64,000 bases of DNA from Labyrinthula sp. Ha. Its lineage: Eukaryota; Sar; Bigyra; Labyrinthulida; Labyrinthulaceae. The notes beneath the pieces are model-generated. The model worked only from the letters and a program-made list of their open reading frames with translations. It ran no database searches and was not told where the DNA came from. Position 1 is the stretch's first letter; the number at the start of each line of letters is the position of its first letter. Location: assembly GCA_015227615.1 (NCBI GenBank), contig JAALGZ010000042.1, positions 1-64,000 of the forward strand. Direction: 5' to 3'. Position numbers and translations under genes: made by a program. Positions 8,849 through 20,625 of the stretch are shown here, in pieces.

Positions 8849-9652
8849 ATCACATCTAATAGGCACATGGCAACAGAAGAGAAGGTACCTAAGGTTGAAA
8901 TCGAAGGCTGTTGTATAGTCGAGTCTGGACTTGATCAGGGTTCTTGGTCAGGAGAAAAACACTATGCAAGAAGGTTGGGGTTGACTGCGTATGAATTCTA
9001 GTTTTTTTGAGTAAGTTGGAATAATAGAAACAGGAAGAACCATTCGAAGAATTGTTGAAGCAATATTGATCCTCAATCTTGGTACGTGATGAGTTAGCAA
9101 CTAATGTGTTCATACTCAGTACTTGTCATAATGAGTCAGATCAAACTCCCAGTGAAATTACCCTAGACAATTGCGACCTTTTTGTATTAATATGCTCCTC
9201 CTTGAGATATTTATATCCTTTTGCTTTTTTGAGCTCCTTTGTGAACTGGTTCGTATTCAACAGAACTATCAAGAAAAGATAAGCACTCATATAAAGCCTT
9301 AGCTAGTTTGAATACAATACTATCTCCTTTCCGTCTACAACAGACCTCGGATAGGTCTTGGATAGAAAGAAATGACCCCAAAAGGAGTGTGTGCTTTTTG
9401 AGCATTAAATGAACCTCAATTCACATTCAAAGGAATAATCCTTCCTGAAACATAACTGTCCATCCAGTTTGCAAGACCTTCATGGGTAGAAGCAGAAACC
9501 GTCTTGCTAAAATTTGGAGCATTCGCCGCCAGCTAATTAAGCCTTAGAGTTTAATCTTCATATCCTCTCTCCAGTGATACATAGAAACTCTACGCCTACG
9601 AAGAAAATACAACTCAAAGGGAGGAAACCACGACGAGATATGTTTTGGAAAC
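8849..9652. other. Intergenic, no convincing gene
   Basis: Holds several short frames of 60-75 residues on both strands, none with a recognisable domain. One minus-strand piece (9211-9405) looks mildly protein-like but does not connect to another exon by a simple short splice. Confidence 0.4.
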
Positions 9653-11169
9653 TCACGGTTTCAGCATTTCAGGGTTTTCACAGCATTGTAAGTCCGACCC
9701 TTCTGGGTTCTTCATCCACGCATCTAGCTGTTGCATAACACCTTTTGGCGTATAATGCGAATCTCTATACTTCAGAACCAGTTTCTGTTTCTCAAGTCTG
9801 ATAATGGGATCAACCTCCTCTAGTTCCTTAAAAAAGTCTGTTCTATCACTAAAATGAGTAACATAACCAAGATTATAGACATCCATGTCACCTCCTTTAT
9901 AAGGTACATAAGCACCTTTGTTTCCATGCAAATAGATTGGAACAATTCCCATTTGAATAGCCTCATATAAGCGATAACTAACAGGGGCAGTCCCAACGGG
10001 ACATAAGGTATAATTTGAGTACAGAATGGCAACTCTCCAACAGGGTGAATATGTTTTTTCTACCTTGATATCGTAAAAATACTGTGGGGAATAGTCCAAA
10101 CACATATCCTCTGCATCAAAATGTCCATAATAATACTCTGACTTGTATCTTCTTTTCATAAAAGCATTTAGCAAGTTTCTTCCCTTATGTGTCCGTAAAT
10201 TGCCAACAAAACTATATTTCTTGGGCATAAAATCAACTTCCAATTTATCTACTAGATCATTTTCAGTCATATAACTCATCTTTTGATATTTTTGGTAACC
10301 CTCGAACTGATAATTTTGTGATTTTAACTCAGCTAAACCATTTTCTATGACTCTTTCTGTATTTTTCTGAAGAAATAAAGGTTCCAAAGTTGTTTCATTA
10401 AAAGCTGGAAGCTGATATGTAAATAAATGCGGAAGAATTATATGTGATACGCTTTCTCCTTTTGAATTTGCGAAAATAATATTGAACCCTTTTAATAAAC
10501 GGATATCTTTCTTGCTCCAATCTGATGAGACCGTTAAATATAATACATCTTTCCTTAAGGAAGAAAAAAGAGCAGGACGTAGAAATCGCCAACTTCTTTC
10601 TTGTTTATTAAAATGAACCTCTGTCCAGTGAATATATAAAGGAACGAAAGGGAAGAAAGTTCTAATATGTGTCTCGTCAAGGTTCATGAAGTGTTGAAAG
10701 AAGTGGTCTTCCATTTTCGGCCCTGCATATCCGTGGTAGAGGACATTTTCCGAGCGAAAATTTGGTCTGAATGGTTTTAATGTTTCAGAAAACAAAAGCT
10801 CATTATAATGCTGCAACAAAATCTCTGGATCTGTTTCTATGTTGCTCGAGAATTGTTCGGGAGAAGAGAATTCTGTCTTTATCTTTCCACATTGCGTTAA
10901 GCAACTGAAACCTATATCCAACTTCTCTTTTGAAAGAGCGAAATCAAATGATTTTGAACGAATATTCCTAAAATTAAATATCTTTAGTAGATATACGCTG
11001 TTGTATCAGTGTTTGTTTGTTCGTCTGATAGTTCAAAGTCTTTTCCTTGTCCGAAAAATGTAAACAGGAAAATTCCAGTTGTGAAGGTTAAAATTGTGAG
11101 AACTCGATAACTCAATTTTCTATTACGCATAGTTTTTTGCTCTTGGTCTATTAAGCGATAACTTTCCAT
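9653..11169 (-). CDS. Exostosin-family (GT47) glycosyltransferase, type II membrane protein
   Basis: Two exons, 11169-10997 and 10967-9653, joined across a 29-nt GTATAT...TTTTAG intron (10968-10996), give 495 residues. The splice restores one frame from the ATG at 11169. Without it the catalytic frame has no ATG. Residues 1-22 are a short cytosolic tail, 23-40 a signal anchor, and the rest should be lumenal, as for Golgi glycosyltransferases. The exostosin core is seen in KKYSFVGNLRTHKGR (about 307-321) and in the nucleotide-sugar region with CPVGTAPVSYRLYEAIQMG and VPIYL (about 380-404). GT47 enzymes transfer xylose, galactose, GlcNAc or uronic acids in glycan synthesis; the donor cannot be told here. 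The gene stands alone beside the Copia insertion. Confidence 0.88.
10968..10996 (-). other. 29-nt spliceosomal intron in GT47 gene
   Basis: Phase 2 intron with GTATAT donor, a CTACTAAA branch-like stretch and TTTTAG acceptor on the minus strand. Its removal joins the signal-anchor exon to the catalytic exon in frame. Confidence 0.88.
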
Positions 11170-14100
11170 GGTTTATCTTATCTTCCAGACTACTTGATGT
11201 CTCTATTCGTCCTCAATTCTAACCTGTTTCCCTAAGAAATCAAGTAATATCACTTTGCTTAAGTTTTTGGGCATTGAAGCAGAATGTGCGTCTTTGTTCC
11301 CTGACCATGATATTTTATCCATAGCTAGAAAGTACAAACATAACGATAAGACAAGGTCCCGAACTTAGCTAACCACTTTTGTGGGATAAGGTTCTATTAT
11401 TTTAACTGAATTTTTCCTAAGATTGAAGCGATTAGCGAATCCAACTGTTAACTCAACTATCTATTCTGTAACATAGATATCTATATCATGTAGCGAAGAC
11501 TATTATAACAAAAATTTCTCCACATACAGCAATTAGATGCTATCTGATAACATTTTGGTTGTTGCACTATCACGAAGTGAATTTTGTGAAATGTAACATG
11601 AGTTACAAGGGTTTATCAAGGCAGAATGTAATTTTGACGCCAGATTAGATAACTTTTTTGCTGGTTACCTGGCTACATTACTTGTCGATGAAGTATATAT
11701 ATGCTACATATATATAGTTTTCTTGATTATACAAATCACTTGGGAATGCTTGAAGAAGATTATTGGCTGATGAAGCTGGGTTTTGGGCTAAAGTAGCCAA
11801 GTACTTACTGGACAGCCAAAGAAGGCGGATATGAACCTGGAAATTCAAAATGGGTTAAGCTTCTAGAATCCCTCATATGATTATCTTGGTGTTTGAACCC
11901 ATTACCAAAGCAAACATTATTTCCTGAACTTAGGGGCATTTTTATCCATGCGAGCAGATGATATCGTTTACAATTAACACGTCTTACTAACAACCGTAGA
12001 GAAATTTTTTAGGCTACCTATATGCGATGCATGTGCACCATAGGTTCTCAGGTATTGAATTTCTCAAAACCCTGGATTCATCCTATGTTTATAGGCTCTG
12101 CATAAATCAAATAAGTCTTTCCCAGATAATCAAACTCTATAGTATTGATTTACTTTTCCCGCTGTTACCACGAATAAATTCAAGTAAAGTGCTAGTGAGC
12201 TGAAGACTTATCAGAAACCGCTGGAATTTCTTTTAATAATATATCCTGTAGAGCTATCTATGTATTTAAATGGGAAAGATGTATTATTTTTATTAAAGGA
12301 AATAACAACAATATAATTTTTCTTATTAGGTTCTATTGGAACTTCCGAAAGAAAATTTATCTATCAAGTTCTCGTCAATGATAAGATAATATGAGTACCT
12401 GGTGAAATTATCGCTCAGATAAGTAATACCAATGGTTAATGCTGACTCCTACTTATTTTTTCTGGTTAGTGGCCCCAACTTGGGGCTGAACTATGTCCTG
12501 GATCTTATAGTTTGGAACTGGATAGTGCTAAAGGTAGATTTAGGAATCTTGCGACTAAACAGTAGCATAATCAACAAAACTCTTATACACATGAACTGCT
12601 TCATGGAATTCATGGCGCCAATATAATTTCCCCATTAACAACCCAAATATACCAGGGTTTATTAATAAATAATTTGCTAATTAGAACCTGATTGCTCTTA
12701 TTCCTACCATTTAAATTATTCTCTGATATCGAACCTCGACATAACGGTCGAATATCTTCCCTCAAGAACGGTGTAGTTCAACCTACATGCAGTGGTAGTA
12801 TCTATCAAATAGTGTATCAAAGGTTATATCTGCTTTAATATATAACTAACTGCGATATAATCTACTTTAAAATGATGTTGCACATAGCAGTCAATAATGG
12901 ATTAAGGTAAGAAAAAAAATATGGACTTTTAAACTTGTTCTCTTGAGACAATGTACAGATTCTGATAAAATCCTGTTTTACTCAGGGAAATAGTTTTAGT
13001 CATAGAGTTGCAGGATAATTTCGTTTTGATGCATGCCTTGGTTGTTTGTTTTATCTCTAGGGTCATTTGGTTAGCTTAATGTTTGTTAGTCAAGACTTTT
13101 GATAGTAATTACTCTAATTGTTAACGCTAAATACTTCTGGTAAATAATGTTCTGATTTTACAAAATTTGCTATTTCCGAGGTCCTGGTAAGAGGAAAGGG
13201 ACAGATAAGCAAGAATCGCCATCAAGTAGAGAAGATTTTAGATAAGATGGTTCAGCTAGTTACACGTTTGAGCTATTATTGATTCTAAATTAGATACTAG
13301 CCAAGTATGTTTTCTTCAGGTATTTCGCTTTAGGAATTTAACTTTGCGTCAGAAGTAAATCACCACACTTTACATGTGGGGTGGTCAAGTGAATTTGCTT
13401 TCTTCCGTAGTAGTTTTATTTGTATTTTGATATTTAACTTCATGGGAATATTCTTTGGGGCCACTTGGAGGTTGGAAATCCTTTGGTTTTAGATGGAAGA
13501 CTTAATTGATCCAAAACTCTTTTCATTGAAAAATGGGATTTCTTAATTGAGGAAAACTAAGCACATATTTGCATTTAGATTACTTTAAACTCTTCTTAAT
13601 TTCGAACTCTTGTTTCTTCCTACTGAAGACGTCGGTAGCAACATTGGAGCATAGACTAAGGATGATTTGTAGGTGGATCGGAGTATCTCGAGCTTAACAT
13701 GATTTAGCTCATGAATCCGAACCAAAGTTTGCTGAACAGTTTATCAGTGACTGGCCAACTGATAATTACAATCTGATGAAGATTGGGCAAATGTAATTTG
13801 TTAAACACCTGTAGAGGGAGTAGTAAACTGTGCTAAGTAACCTGATTTAATGTCCAATTTTGACATAGTAAGGTTCTATACTCGCTTGTATTACTTCGGC
13901 TTATATTATCGACCTATATGCACAACTTGAATCACTAGTATATACCTTAAGTTCATCAAGTGTACTAGGCTAATAGATTGGCTTACATACGTTTCAAATA
14001 TGACCATGACTTTAATACCCTTATGGGTACTAGTTATAGCTTTGCTGGATTTCTTTATTGGATAAAATTATTTAGTTTTGTAATAGAAAGATTTTTCTCT

Positions 14101-15183
14101 TACAGAGAATTCTAGGCTTAATGTTTAATAAAGAAGGTAGACTTATTTTATCCTTAGCATTATTGGATAAAGTAAGAAATTCGTAACTAATTGAAAAGAA
14201 AATTACCATAGGCATTAGTGCTATTTAACTTACTATTTATGCTACACGTATCAGGTATCACACATTAACAGGGTGCTCGAGTATCCCCTCATACAACATG
14301 ATCAATGAAGAAAAAGGAACTCAATTATGTAGCTGCTGCCATGATTGAAATAAGAGTTACTCAAATATTGGAATATTTTATTATCCGTTAAGAATTATCT
14401 CTTTTAGGGAAATATTCACTTCTCCTTAAATTAAATATACAACCAAAAGGATCAAGCAGATAATAGTTTTTCTATAATGAACTAAAGAAAATTGTTTCGA
14501 TTTCTTTTAGTAAGGCTACTGAATCAAACAATTGTTAGTTTCATCAAAATACATATCTAATGGGAAGTTTTTCTCGATTTAGATTGTTCTATAATATTCA
14601 TTAATAAAGTTTAATATATTTGAGTATGAAGAGATAGATAACTATACTAGAGTTTAAGATCTTTCACAGAATACTGTGTCTGCTCCTATATCTTTTCCAG
14701 CTCTAGATGATCAGCATCATCCTTACTCTTATTTTTTTTCTAACTTTAATGAAAATGTAAACCTTTTTGTTTCTTCGGTGTTGAATAACTATTTTTCTAT
14801 TGAACAGGAAGCATTGCACGTGTTCCTACTTTTTAAGTACTACTCAGATCTCAGCCATTCTTAACAAAAAAAAACAGACATATATTTAGAAAAGAATCCA
14901 TGAAATAATTTGAATAATTCTTGAAATAAACTTTTGTTTAGTTATTTATGTTTTGATGTAGTTTCTTGTTATTTATAGACCCCCTTATTCTTTTCCACAC
15001 AAAAGCATTCGTATTCTTAAAACTTAATCCAGCATTACTGTAGAAATTTCACCAAAATCCCAAATCCCAACTCCAAATAATCACAGCAATATTTAGTAAC
15101 TCTGTCCCCAGGAACTTCTGAAATGTTTCAGAAAACCTATATCTTCCCACAAAACCCAGCGAGAAAATTTACGTTTTGATCAA
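11170..15183. other. Gene-poor AT-rich region
   Basis: About 4 kb without a frame longer than 65 residues. I see no recognisable domain, RNA gene or repeat, and cannot exclude very short exons. Confidence 0.4.
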
Positions 15184-16596
15184 ATGAACTCCACATGTCC
15201 CACTCAACTGAATACTCCTCGTTCTTTTGCTCTGTTCAGTTACATCTACTTCCTTGTTTGCTCTCTTCTCCTAATCGTCTGCTTAACTCTATGGTTTATC
15301 TTTGCTACAGAAAAGTTCCCAAGTCTCTACCAAAGAACATTTGTTCAAATACTATGCACATCACTTACATTTTCATTTCATTTATTTGTTGGTTCTCTTA
15401 ATCGTTTTGGATACAATCTTACAAAGTACATGAGTTGCACCATTTACGTATTCTTATTTACTACAATAGCTTTGAGTTTAGTAGGAATACAAATGCTAAG
15501 AGTTTATAGATGGTTTAAAAATTTAGAGTATAATCAAGTAAGCACTGAATTATTTGACAAAGAAGCAAAAGGATTATACTTTTCTTTATACGCCCCAAGT
15601 AGAAAAACTCTGGGACGAAATTCTCCAAGCACATCCAAATTATTTCTACGAGAAAAAAGTGATAACACAATTAAATTAAGTTCTGATATTGCAAAACTTA
15701 GAGAGAAAATTTCTAAACTTCGAAAATTTCATTCACTTGAAACGTCGAATCAGCAGATGATTCTAGTAACCCTTTTCACATACTCAGTCGCGTTTTTCTT
15801 TGCTTTTCTGTTTTGTAAATTTGGAAGCGGATGTGAAGTCCTCTCTGATGCAGCGTGGATGGCAGTTTCTATGTACTCTGGTGTAATTGGAATCGTAGGG
15901 ATTGCTTTTTCCTTCTATGTTCATAAGAAAACAAGTTCGCTCCCAGATCCCTATGGAATCATGTTTGAGATCAAATATTCTATAATGATTACACTGACAA
16001 TGTTTTTTGTTTACAGTTGTGTTACTTTTACGGTTCCTATACCCGTAATCGACGGTAAGAGAAAATTTGAATTTGGCTTCATTGCTGATATTGGATTGTT
16101 TCTCTCCTTTCTTCTTGTAGTTGTATTTCCATTGAGAGTAATTCTTGAATCTTCCAGAAAAAAATCAGAGAACGAAGTTTGTTTGGCTTCAATTCTAGAT
16201 ACAAAAATAGGTCTAAAACTGTTTCGAAGTTACTTAGTTTATGAGCTATCAGTAGAGAACTTGAATTTTTACTTAGTTGCGAAAACTTGGAGAGCGAAAT
16301 TTGTTGAAAATGCTCGGTTTAATAAAAAGACAGCGAAAAATATAATTCAAAAGTGGATTGGAAACTTAGAAGACCATTCAGTTGTCGCTCCTTATGCTAT
16401 TAATATTGGATATCTCCTTAAGATGCGAATACTAAAGAGGTTCAAAGAAAACAAAGTGGATGAAGATCTTTTTGATGAGGCAGTTGATGAAGTGTACGCG
16501 TTAATGTCACTCGACAGTTTTGAACGATTTACAAAAACTGCTCGATATAAAGAATACTTCCAATCTAAAGGAACTCTTGTTGAAAGAATATTGTGA
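15184..16596 (+). CDS. Seven-transmembrane RGS protein
   Basis: The 470-residue protein has seven hydrophobic segments at about 17-41, 52-71, 83-104, 192-212, 224-245, 264-286 and 298-320, then a cytosolic RGS domain at about 333-462. RGS features include LASILDTKIGLKLFRSYLV, the central YELSVENLNFYL and the closing DSFERFTKTARYKEYF. This is the layout of AtRGS1-like proteins, known from plants, fungi and several protists, where a 7TM sensor controls GTP hydrolysis on a G-alpha subunit. The loop between segments 3 and 4 is long (about 85 residues) and charged, with a short coiled-coil-like stretch. The ATG at 15184 is the first in frame and directly precedes the first segment. No ligand can be named. 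Confidence 0.88.
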   Translation: MNSTCPTQLNTPRSFALFSYIYFLVCSLLLIVCLTLWFIFATEKFPSLYQRTFVQILCTSLTFSFHLFVGSLNRFGYNLTKYMSCTIYVFLFTTIALSLVGIQMLRVYRWFKNLEYNQVSTELFDKEAKGLYFSLYAPSRKTLGRNSPSTSKLFLREKSDNTIKLSSDIAKLREKISKLRKFHSLETSNQQMILVTLFTYSVAFFFAFLFCKFGSGCEVLSDAAWMAVSMYSGVIGIVGIAFSFYVHKKTSSLPDPYGIMFEIKYSIMITLTMFFVYSCVTFTVPIPVIDGKRKFEFGFIADIGLFLSFLLVVVFPLRVILESSRKKSENEVCLASILDTKIGLKLFRSYLVYELSVENLNFYLVAKTWRAKFVENARFNKKTAKNIIQKWIGNLEDHSVVAPYAINIGYLLKMRILKRFKENKVDEDLFDEAVDEVYALMSLDSFERFTKTARYKEYFQSKGTLVERIL

Positions 16597-16848
16597 TCCG
16601 GTGTTCCCTGTTGTTGCCTTTTTTTGGCATTTAATATTTCCACGTAAACTCCTAGAAATAAAGAATCTTTAGATCACCTAAAGAATTATAATCTATCTTT
16701 TTTTTTCTCGAATGCTTTCTTTTCCAAGAGTAGTTTCAAGTGACTTTTGTTAGCTCTCTGTAACGGAACTAGAGTTCTAAGTTCGTGGTAACACCATCTC
16801 GTTTTAAAACCGCACTTCCTAACACCAGATGGCATTACCGGCAAAACT

Positions 16849-17460
16849 ATGTCGGAAGATAATTTAGGTACTGTAACGCTTCGATATAAACTTGTAACCG
16901 GAGGCCCTCCAAAACGGGATGACTTTATTGTAGAATTAAATTTTGACGAATCTAAGCAGCTTAATGTTGATCAAGTTATACTTAAGCCACTCGCTGAATC
17001 TTTGGAAACTCTAGTTGAAACAATAGAACTATTTTGGCCAAAGGACTCTACAGAAAAAGTAATTTTTGAATGTTTGACTACGGCAGAGCAAACCAAATTG
17101 TCAAAGGGAGGAAAAATTATTAAGAGATCAATCGCAAGGATTAAAAAAGAATACAGGGATAAGAAAAAAAATGATGAAGAAATTCACCAAGTGGCTGTCC
17201 ATAGACTCGAAGCTATCCAACGGGAATTTGAATCCTTCCAAGCTCGTGTCAAATCCGGTCTCATTACTGATCAAGTTGATGCCAGGTTGGAAGCTAGAAC
17301 ACTGTCCTCTATGATAACGGCATTGAAAGGTGGACTTTCAGATATACAGAATGCCTCTTCTGATGCATTGGAAGAGCGCAGGAGGCTTCTAGATACCCTT
17401 TCTCATATTGAGGAAAATGTCACGGCACTCCTTAAACAATTTAACTTTAAACATAATTAG
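16849..17460 (+). CDS. Hypothetical 203-residue coiled-coil protein
   Basis: I do not recognise this protein. Residues 1-65 look like a small beta-rich region (TVTLRYKLVTGG, FIVELNFDE), and residues 75-200 are mainly helical and charged with heptad-like spacing (RLEAIQREFESFQARV, ALEERRRLLDTLSHI). No signal peptide or membrane segment is present. It is tail-to-tail with the next gene, with 13 bp between stop codons. Codon use matches its neighbours and the frame is uninterrupted, which supports a real gene. An upstream ATG at 16829 is in another frame. Confidence 0.7.
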   Translation: MSEDNLGTVTLRYKLVTGGPPKRDDFIVELNFDESKQLNVDQVILKPLAESLETLVETIELFWPKDSTEKVIFECLTTAEQTKLSKGGKIIKRSIARIKKEYRDKKKNDEEIHQVAVHRLEAIQREFESFQARVKSGLITDQVDARLEARTLSSMITALKGGLSDIQNASSDALEERRRLLDTLSHIEENVTALLKQFNFKHN

Positions 17461-17473
17461 CTGGCGACCCCAC

Positions 17474-18298
17474 TCAGGCCTTCAGATTTCTTCTTGCTGC
17501 GAACACACCAAAATTCTTGCCTTTTTTCCTTTTACTCTTAACCCTCTTCCAAGAAAACTTCTGCTTTCCTAAGATTTCCTCCAAAGAGACATCAAATCCC
17601 TCAAAATTTTTAATCTTTCTTTGTTTCTTCTCACGACGGATATCATCTAATAACTCGTTTGCTTTCTTCCCTTTAATGTCAATTAAATCATAGAGAGCAT
17701 CACTGTCCACCGAACAAACATCACTCAAATTGTCCTGGAATTGATCCTCAGAGGTTTGACTGCGAGAGCATAAACTGGAAAGGTCATCATCCTCGGCAAT
17801 TTGTTTATTGACTGCTTCTAGCCATTTAGATTTATTGCCCAGTTTCTTTCCAAGCTCCAATTCAATTGATCTGTCTCTCTCTGTAGATATATCGAACTCA
17901 TTCTTGAGACTTTTAATCTCTTTGTTCATTGATACAATTTCAGCCTGCTGGTATGGAGTCACCTCTTCATATTCAAAGACCGGAAGAGTTGTTTCATGAT
18001 AGGGCAGGGAATAGTTTTTACCAAAATTATATTCATATCTCTTATCATATTTATATCCAGCCTTTTCCCTTCTCAAAACTCTATAGTTTCTCCTGAGATT
18101 TTCATCGAGTTTCTTCCTATAAGGTGAGACACAAAAAAGTGAATACTTGATGAATTCCTGAGTGTAGATGCTATGAGACCCACTCGATCCAAATCTCGAC
18201 CTTAGATCACCGGATTCCCTCCTGTCATCTTTCTTTTGTTTGGGAATTGTAGCAGGTAGGTTCACTTCAAATCGCTTCCTTTCTTTGTACTTTTCCAT
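17474..18298 (-). CDS. Hypothetical charged 274-residue protein
   Basis: No family recognised. The start is placed at the first ATG (18298); the open frame extends nine codons further upstream without an ATG. The protein is lysine- and arginine-rich at both ends. A tyrosine-rich stretch lies around residues 85-110 (YKYDKRYEYNFGKNY), a helical segment near 120-165, an acidic serine-rich middle near 168-205, and a basic nuclear-localisation-like tail (RVKSKRKKGKNF) near the C-terminus. A nuclear or nucleolar role is possible but not shown. It converges on the 203-residue gene and lies 118 bp downstream of the GRIP golgin gene on the same strand. Confidence 0.65.
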   Translation of the reverse strand: MEKYKERKRFEVNLPATIPKQKKDDRRESGDLRSRFGSSGSHSIYTQEFIKYSLFCVSPYRKKLDENLRRNYRVLRREKAGYKYDKRYEYNFGKNYSLPYHETTLPVFEYEEVTPYQQAEIVSMNKEIKSLKNEFDISTERDRSIELELGKKLGNKSKWLEAVNKQIAEDDDLSSLCSRSQTSEDQFQDNLSDVCSVDSDALYDLIDIKGKKANELLDDIRREKKQRKIKNFEGFDVSLEEILGKQKFSWKRVKSKRKKGKNFGVFAARRNLKA

Positions 18299-18415
18299 CG
18301 GAAATTTTGTTATCACAAATTGCAACGAAAAAACTCCGCCGAAATAAGCTGAATCATAGTAAAAGAAGGGTGAAACGAGCTGCGGCTAGCCGCAACTTTG
18401 GACTAAATGGCCATC

Positions 18416-19687
18416 CTATGTACTAAAGAAGGAGTATAGTGGCTTTGCAGTCTTTTCTCTCGTCTGCTCAATAAACTTTATTTCATTATCGGTGAACTGG
18501 AGAATCGTCACAATAGCTGTCTCCATTGGTTTGCGCTTTTTCTCGTCATTGACCAGACTCAAATACTTCATGATTAAGTTCCTTAGGTAGTCCAGGTCCA
18601 CTTTCGAGAAACTGTCACTAGAAGACTTAACTTCCTTCTTATCGATCTTTTCTTCTAAGTTTAATACGTTCTCATTCCCAATATTTTTAAAAGCCTTTTT
18701 TTCCTTGAGTTCCTCGCGGACACAGGTGATAATTTCCTCCCTCAGTTCTTGTATCCTTTGTTTTCTGGTCTTTTGCCCATCCATCACCAATTCTCCTTTG
18801 TCTTTGGTAAGTTTCAAGTAATCGTAGATGAAATACACAAATCCAAGCAAATTTTCCTCACTTTCTTCCGCTTCTTGCTTCATATCTTCAAGTTTTCTCT
18901 CCAAATCAAACACAAAATCCTTTGATTGAAGTAACTCGTCATTCTCTGCTCGAATTGTTTCCAACTGCACCAACTTTTGTTCAAAGTCCTTTATTTTCAT
19001 CTTGTTCTTATTGTCTAGTATTTCCAATGAGCTTACCTCATTCTTCAGTCTTTCATTCTCGGCCAAAGCCATGCTTGATTTTGTAGATTCAGCTTCTAAT
19101 ATCTGCTTTTGTCCTCTCAATGCCTCTAGCTCAGCCTCATTTTTCTTTAAAATTACTTCGTACTGAACATTTTCAGAAGCAGAGCTGCCCTCTATAACTT
19201 GATCCAGATTTACAATAGGAAGGCTTTCATTAATTTTTTTTATAGATACCCCCGCGTTCCTTTGAGCCTCCAGTTCTGCTTCACTCAGAAAGCTGAACCC
19301 ACCTTGATGCTTCTGTTTTGTTCGAAAATGATTAATACCACCGGTTGATTGAATTTGGGCATCAAGGAATATTTCTTTTGTAACTACTTCAACGTTTCTA
19401 TCAACTAAATGTTCATCTTCGTCTTCTGAATCCACAAAATATCTTCCAGTTGAGTTCTCTTGCAATCTCGCACTTTTCATGACTTCGATTTCAGCTTTTT
19501 GTTTCTTGGCTATTTGCACTAGTTTGTTGTTTCTAATCTTAACCTCCTTGAGATCATTTTCTTGAATCTGATTTCTACTTTTTAAATTTTCACATTGTTG
19601 TTTTAACGAATCAATAGATTTCTTTGCAACGGATAAAAGCTTGTTTGCTTTTGCAAGCTGCTTATTCAAGTTCTCCAATTCACTCAT
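18416..19687 (-). CDS. GRIP-domain golgin
   Basis: The 423-residue protein is coiled coil over most of its length (about 1-70 and 175-340) with a C-terminal GRIP-like domain at about 365-412, seen in VDLDYLRNLIMKYLSLV, the tyrosine that contacts Arl1 in this family, and ETAIVTILQFTDNEIKFI. GRIP domains bind Arl1-GTP and place golgins on the trans-Golgi, where they tether vesicles. At 423 residues it is short for a golgin, but the domain order is typical. The ATG at 19687 is the first in frame. An acidic patch (DSEDEDEH) lies near residue 86. Confidence 0.8.
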   Translation of the reverse strand: MSELENLNKQLAKANKLLSVAKKSIDSLKQQCENLKSRNQIQENDLKEVKIRNNKLVQIAKKQKAEIEVMKSARLQENSTGRYFVDSEDEDEHLVDRNVEVVTKEIFLDAQIQSTGGINHFRTKQKHQGGFSFLSEAELEAQRNAGVSIKKINESLPIVNLDQVIEGSSASENVQYEVILKKNEAELEALRGQKQILEAESTKSSMALAENERLKNEVSSLEILDNKNKMKIKDFEQKLVQLETIRAENDELLQSKDFVFDLERKLEDMKQEAEESEENLLGFVYFIYDYLKLTKDKGELVMDGQKTRKQRIQELREEIITCVREELKEKKAFKNIGNENVLNLEEKIDKKEVKSSSDSFSKVDLDYLRNLIMKYLSLVNDEKKRKPMETAIVTILQFTDNEIKFIEQTREKTAKPLYSFFST

Positions 19688-19946
19688 CCAAAAGCTGTAA
19701 AAAGACTAATGACGTGGCATGATGAAAGTGTTGTTAAGTTAATATAACATGAGGGAGTGAAAGACAAAGCAGCAAAGTAACACTCCAAACACTGAATTTT
19801 TTTTCTATATTTGTTTTCAGACTTCTTCTATTCTATTATCCATGCAGTTGTTCTTTTTTAAGTATGTACACGTTGCATATACTACCAATATTCATGAATG
19901 GAAAAAGCTACTTTCCTCTTTAGTGGACTGGTTGGGCTCGTAGAGG

Positions 19947-19958
19947 AAATTGATGATG
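19947..19958. repeat. Left target-site duplication of retroposon
   Basis: AAATTGATGATG, repeated exactly at 20626-20637 on the far side of the poly(A) tail. Confidence 0.85.
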
Positions 19959-20625
19959 ACCTTTCTGTTTGGAATGCCTTACACCTAAAGACTTAGTGTT
20001 CAATGGTTTCAGGCTCTGGGATATCACAAAACGGACACTAAAATACATTCGTTCATTTCATGAGGAGAGCACATTGATCTATTCGAACCAATAAGTTAAT
20101 GTGTTTAGGTGTAAGGCATTCCAAATAGAAAGGTCAGAAACTATTTTCTTTCCTTTACCGAGCCCTGAAAGCGATTATATTATTCTAAGCACAGGAGGGT
20201 GTTTGTCTAATAAAGGTCGCCTCTCTGTATGGAGTTTGAAAGAGGCTCATGCAATTCAGCGTGAGTTAAAGTCAGCTACCTGCAGAGAGGGCTATGAGCG
20301 AATTTCTCACATGATCAAAAATATCTACCCAATGGTAGCCTTTTTTGAAAAGTCATGGAGAACCCGCAGTGCGCTAGTGCGGCAGCTAATGCCCCATGGA
20401 TTCCCCAAGTCGTCAAGGCCTTATAGGTAAGGTACTGTCTTGAATGATGGGCTCCTTGGAGTATGAGTGATTCAAGTTTTCAGTGCCATGGCAAGAAAAT
20501 GTGCCGGGGGATTGTTTTAGTGGGTTCAAGTCCCACACGACGCAAGAAAGGGCTAGGGTCATGTGTTCTCCTTGTAAGACCGAAGGGTTTTCAACCTCCA
20601 AGTAGGCCCCCCAAAAAAAAAAAAA
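19959..20625 (+). mobile_element. SINE-like retroposed element with poly(A) tail
   Basis: The 667-bp insertion is flanked by a 12-bp direct repeat and ends in a run of 16 A (20613-20628, overlapping the duplication). These are hallmarks of target-primed reverse transcription by LINE machinery. It begins with a 31-bp arm (19959-19989) that recurs inverted at 20104-20134 with one mismatch, so the RNA 5' end could fold into a long stem. Near the 3' end is a perfect T-arm-like hairpin, GTGGG-TTCAAGT-CCCAC (20520-20536), containing a pol III B-box. No convincing A-box or complete tRNA is visible. The 110-residue open frame from 20101 begins with GTG and shows no domain. The likely identity is a tRNA-related SINE or a retroposed structured RNA. 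Confidence 0.7.

Noticed and set aside
20101-20430. 110-residue open frame in the retroposon
   Set aside because: It starts with GTG, has no recognised domain and lies inside an element whose structure looks like noncoding RNA.
20406-20543. Complete tRNA gene around the T-arm-like hairpin
   Set aside because: Only the T arm is perfect. A possible acceptor match lies about 130 bases upstream, and no D arm or anticodon arm of proper size fits between.
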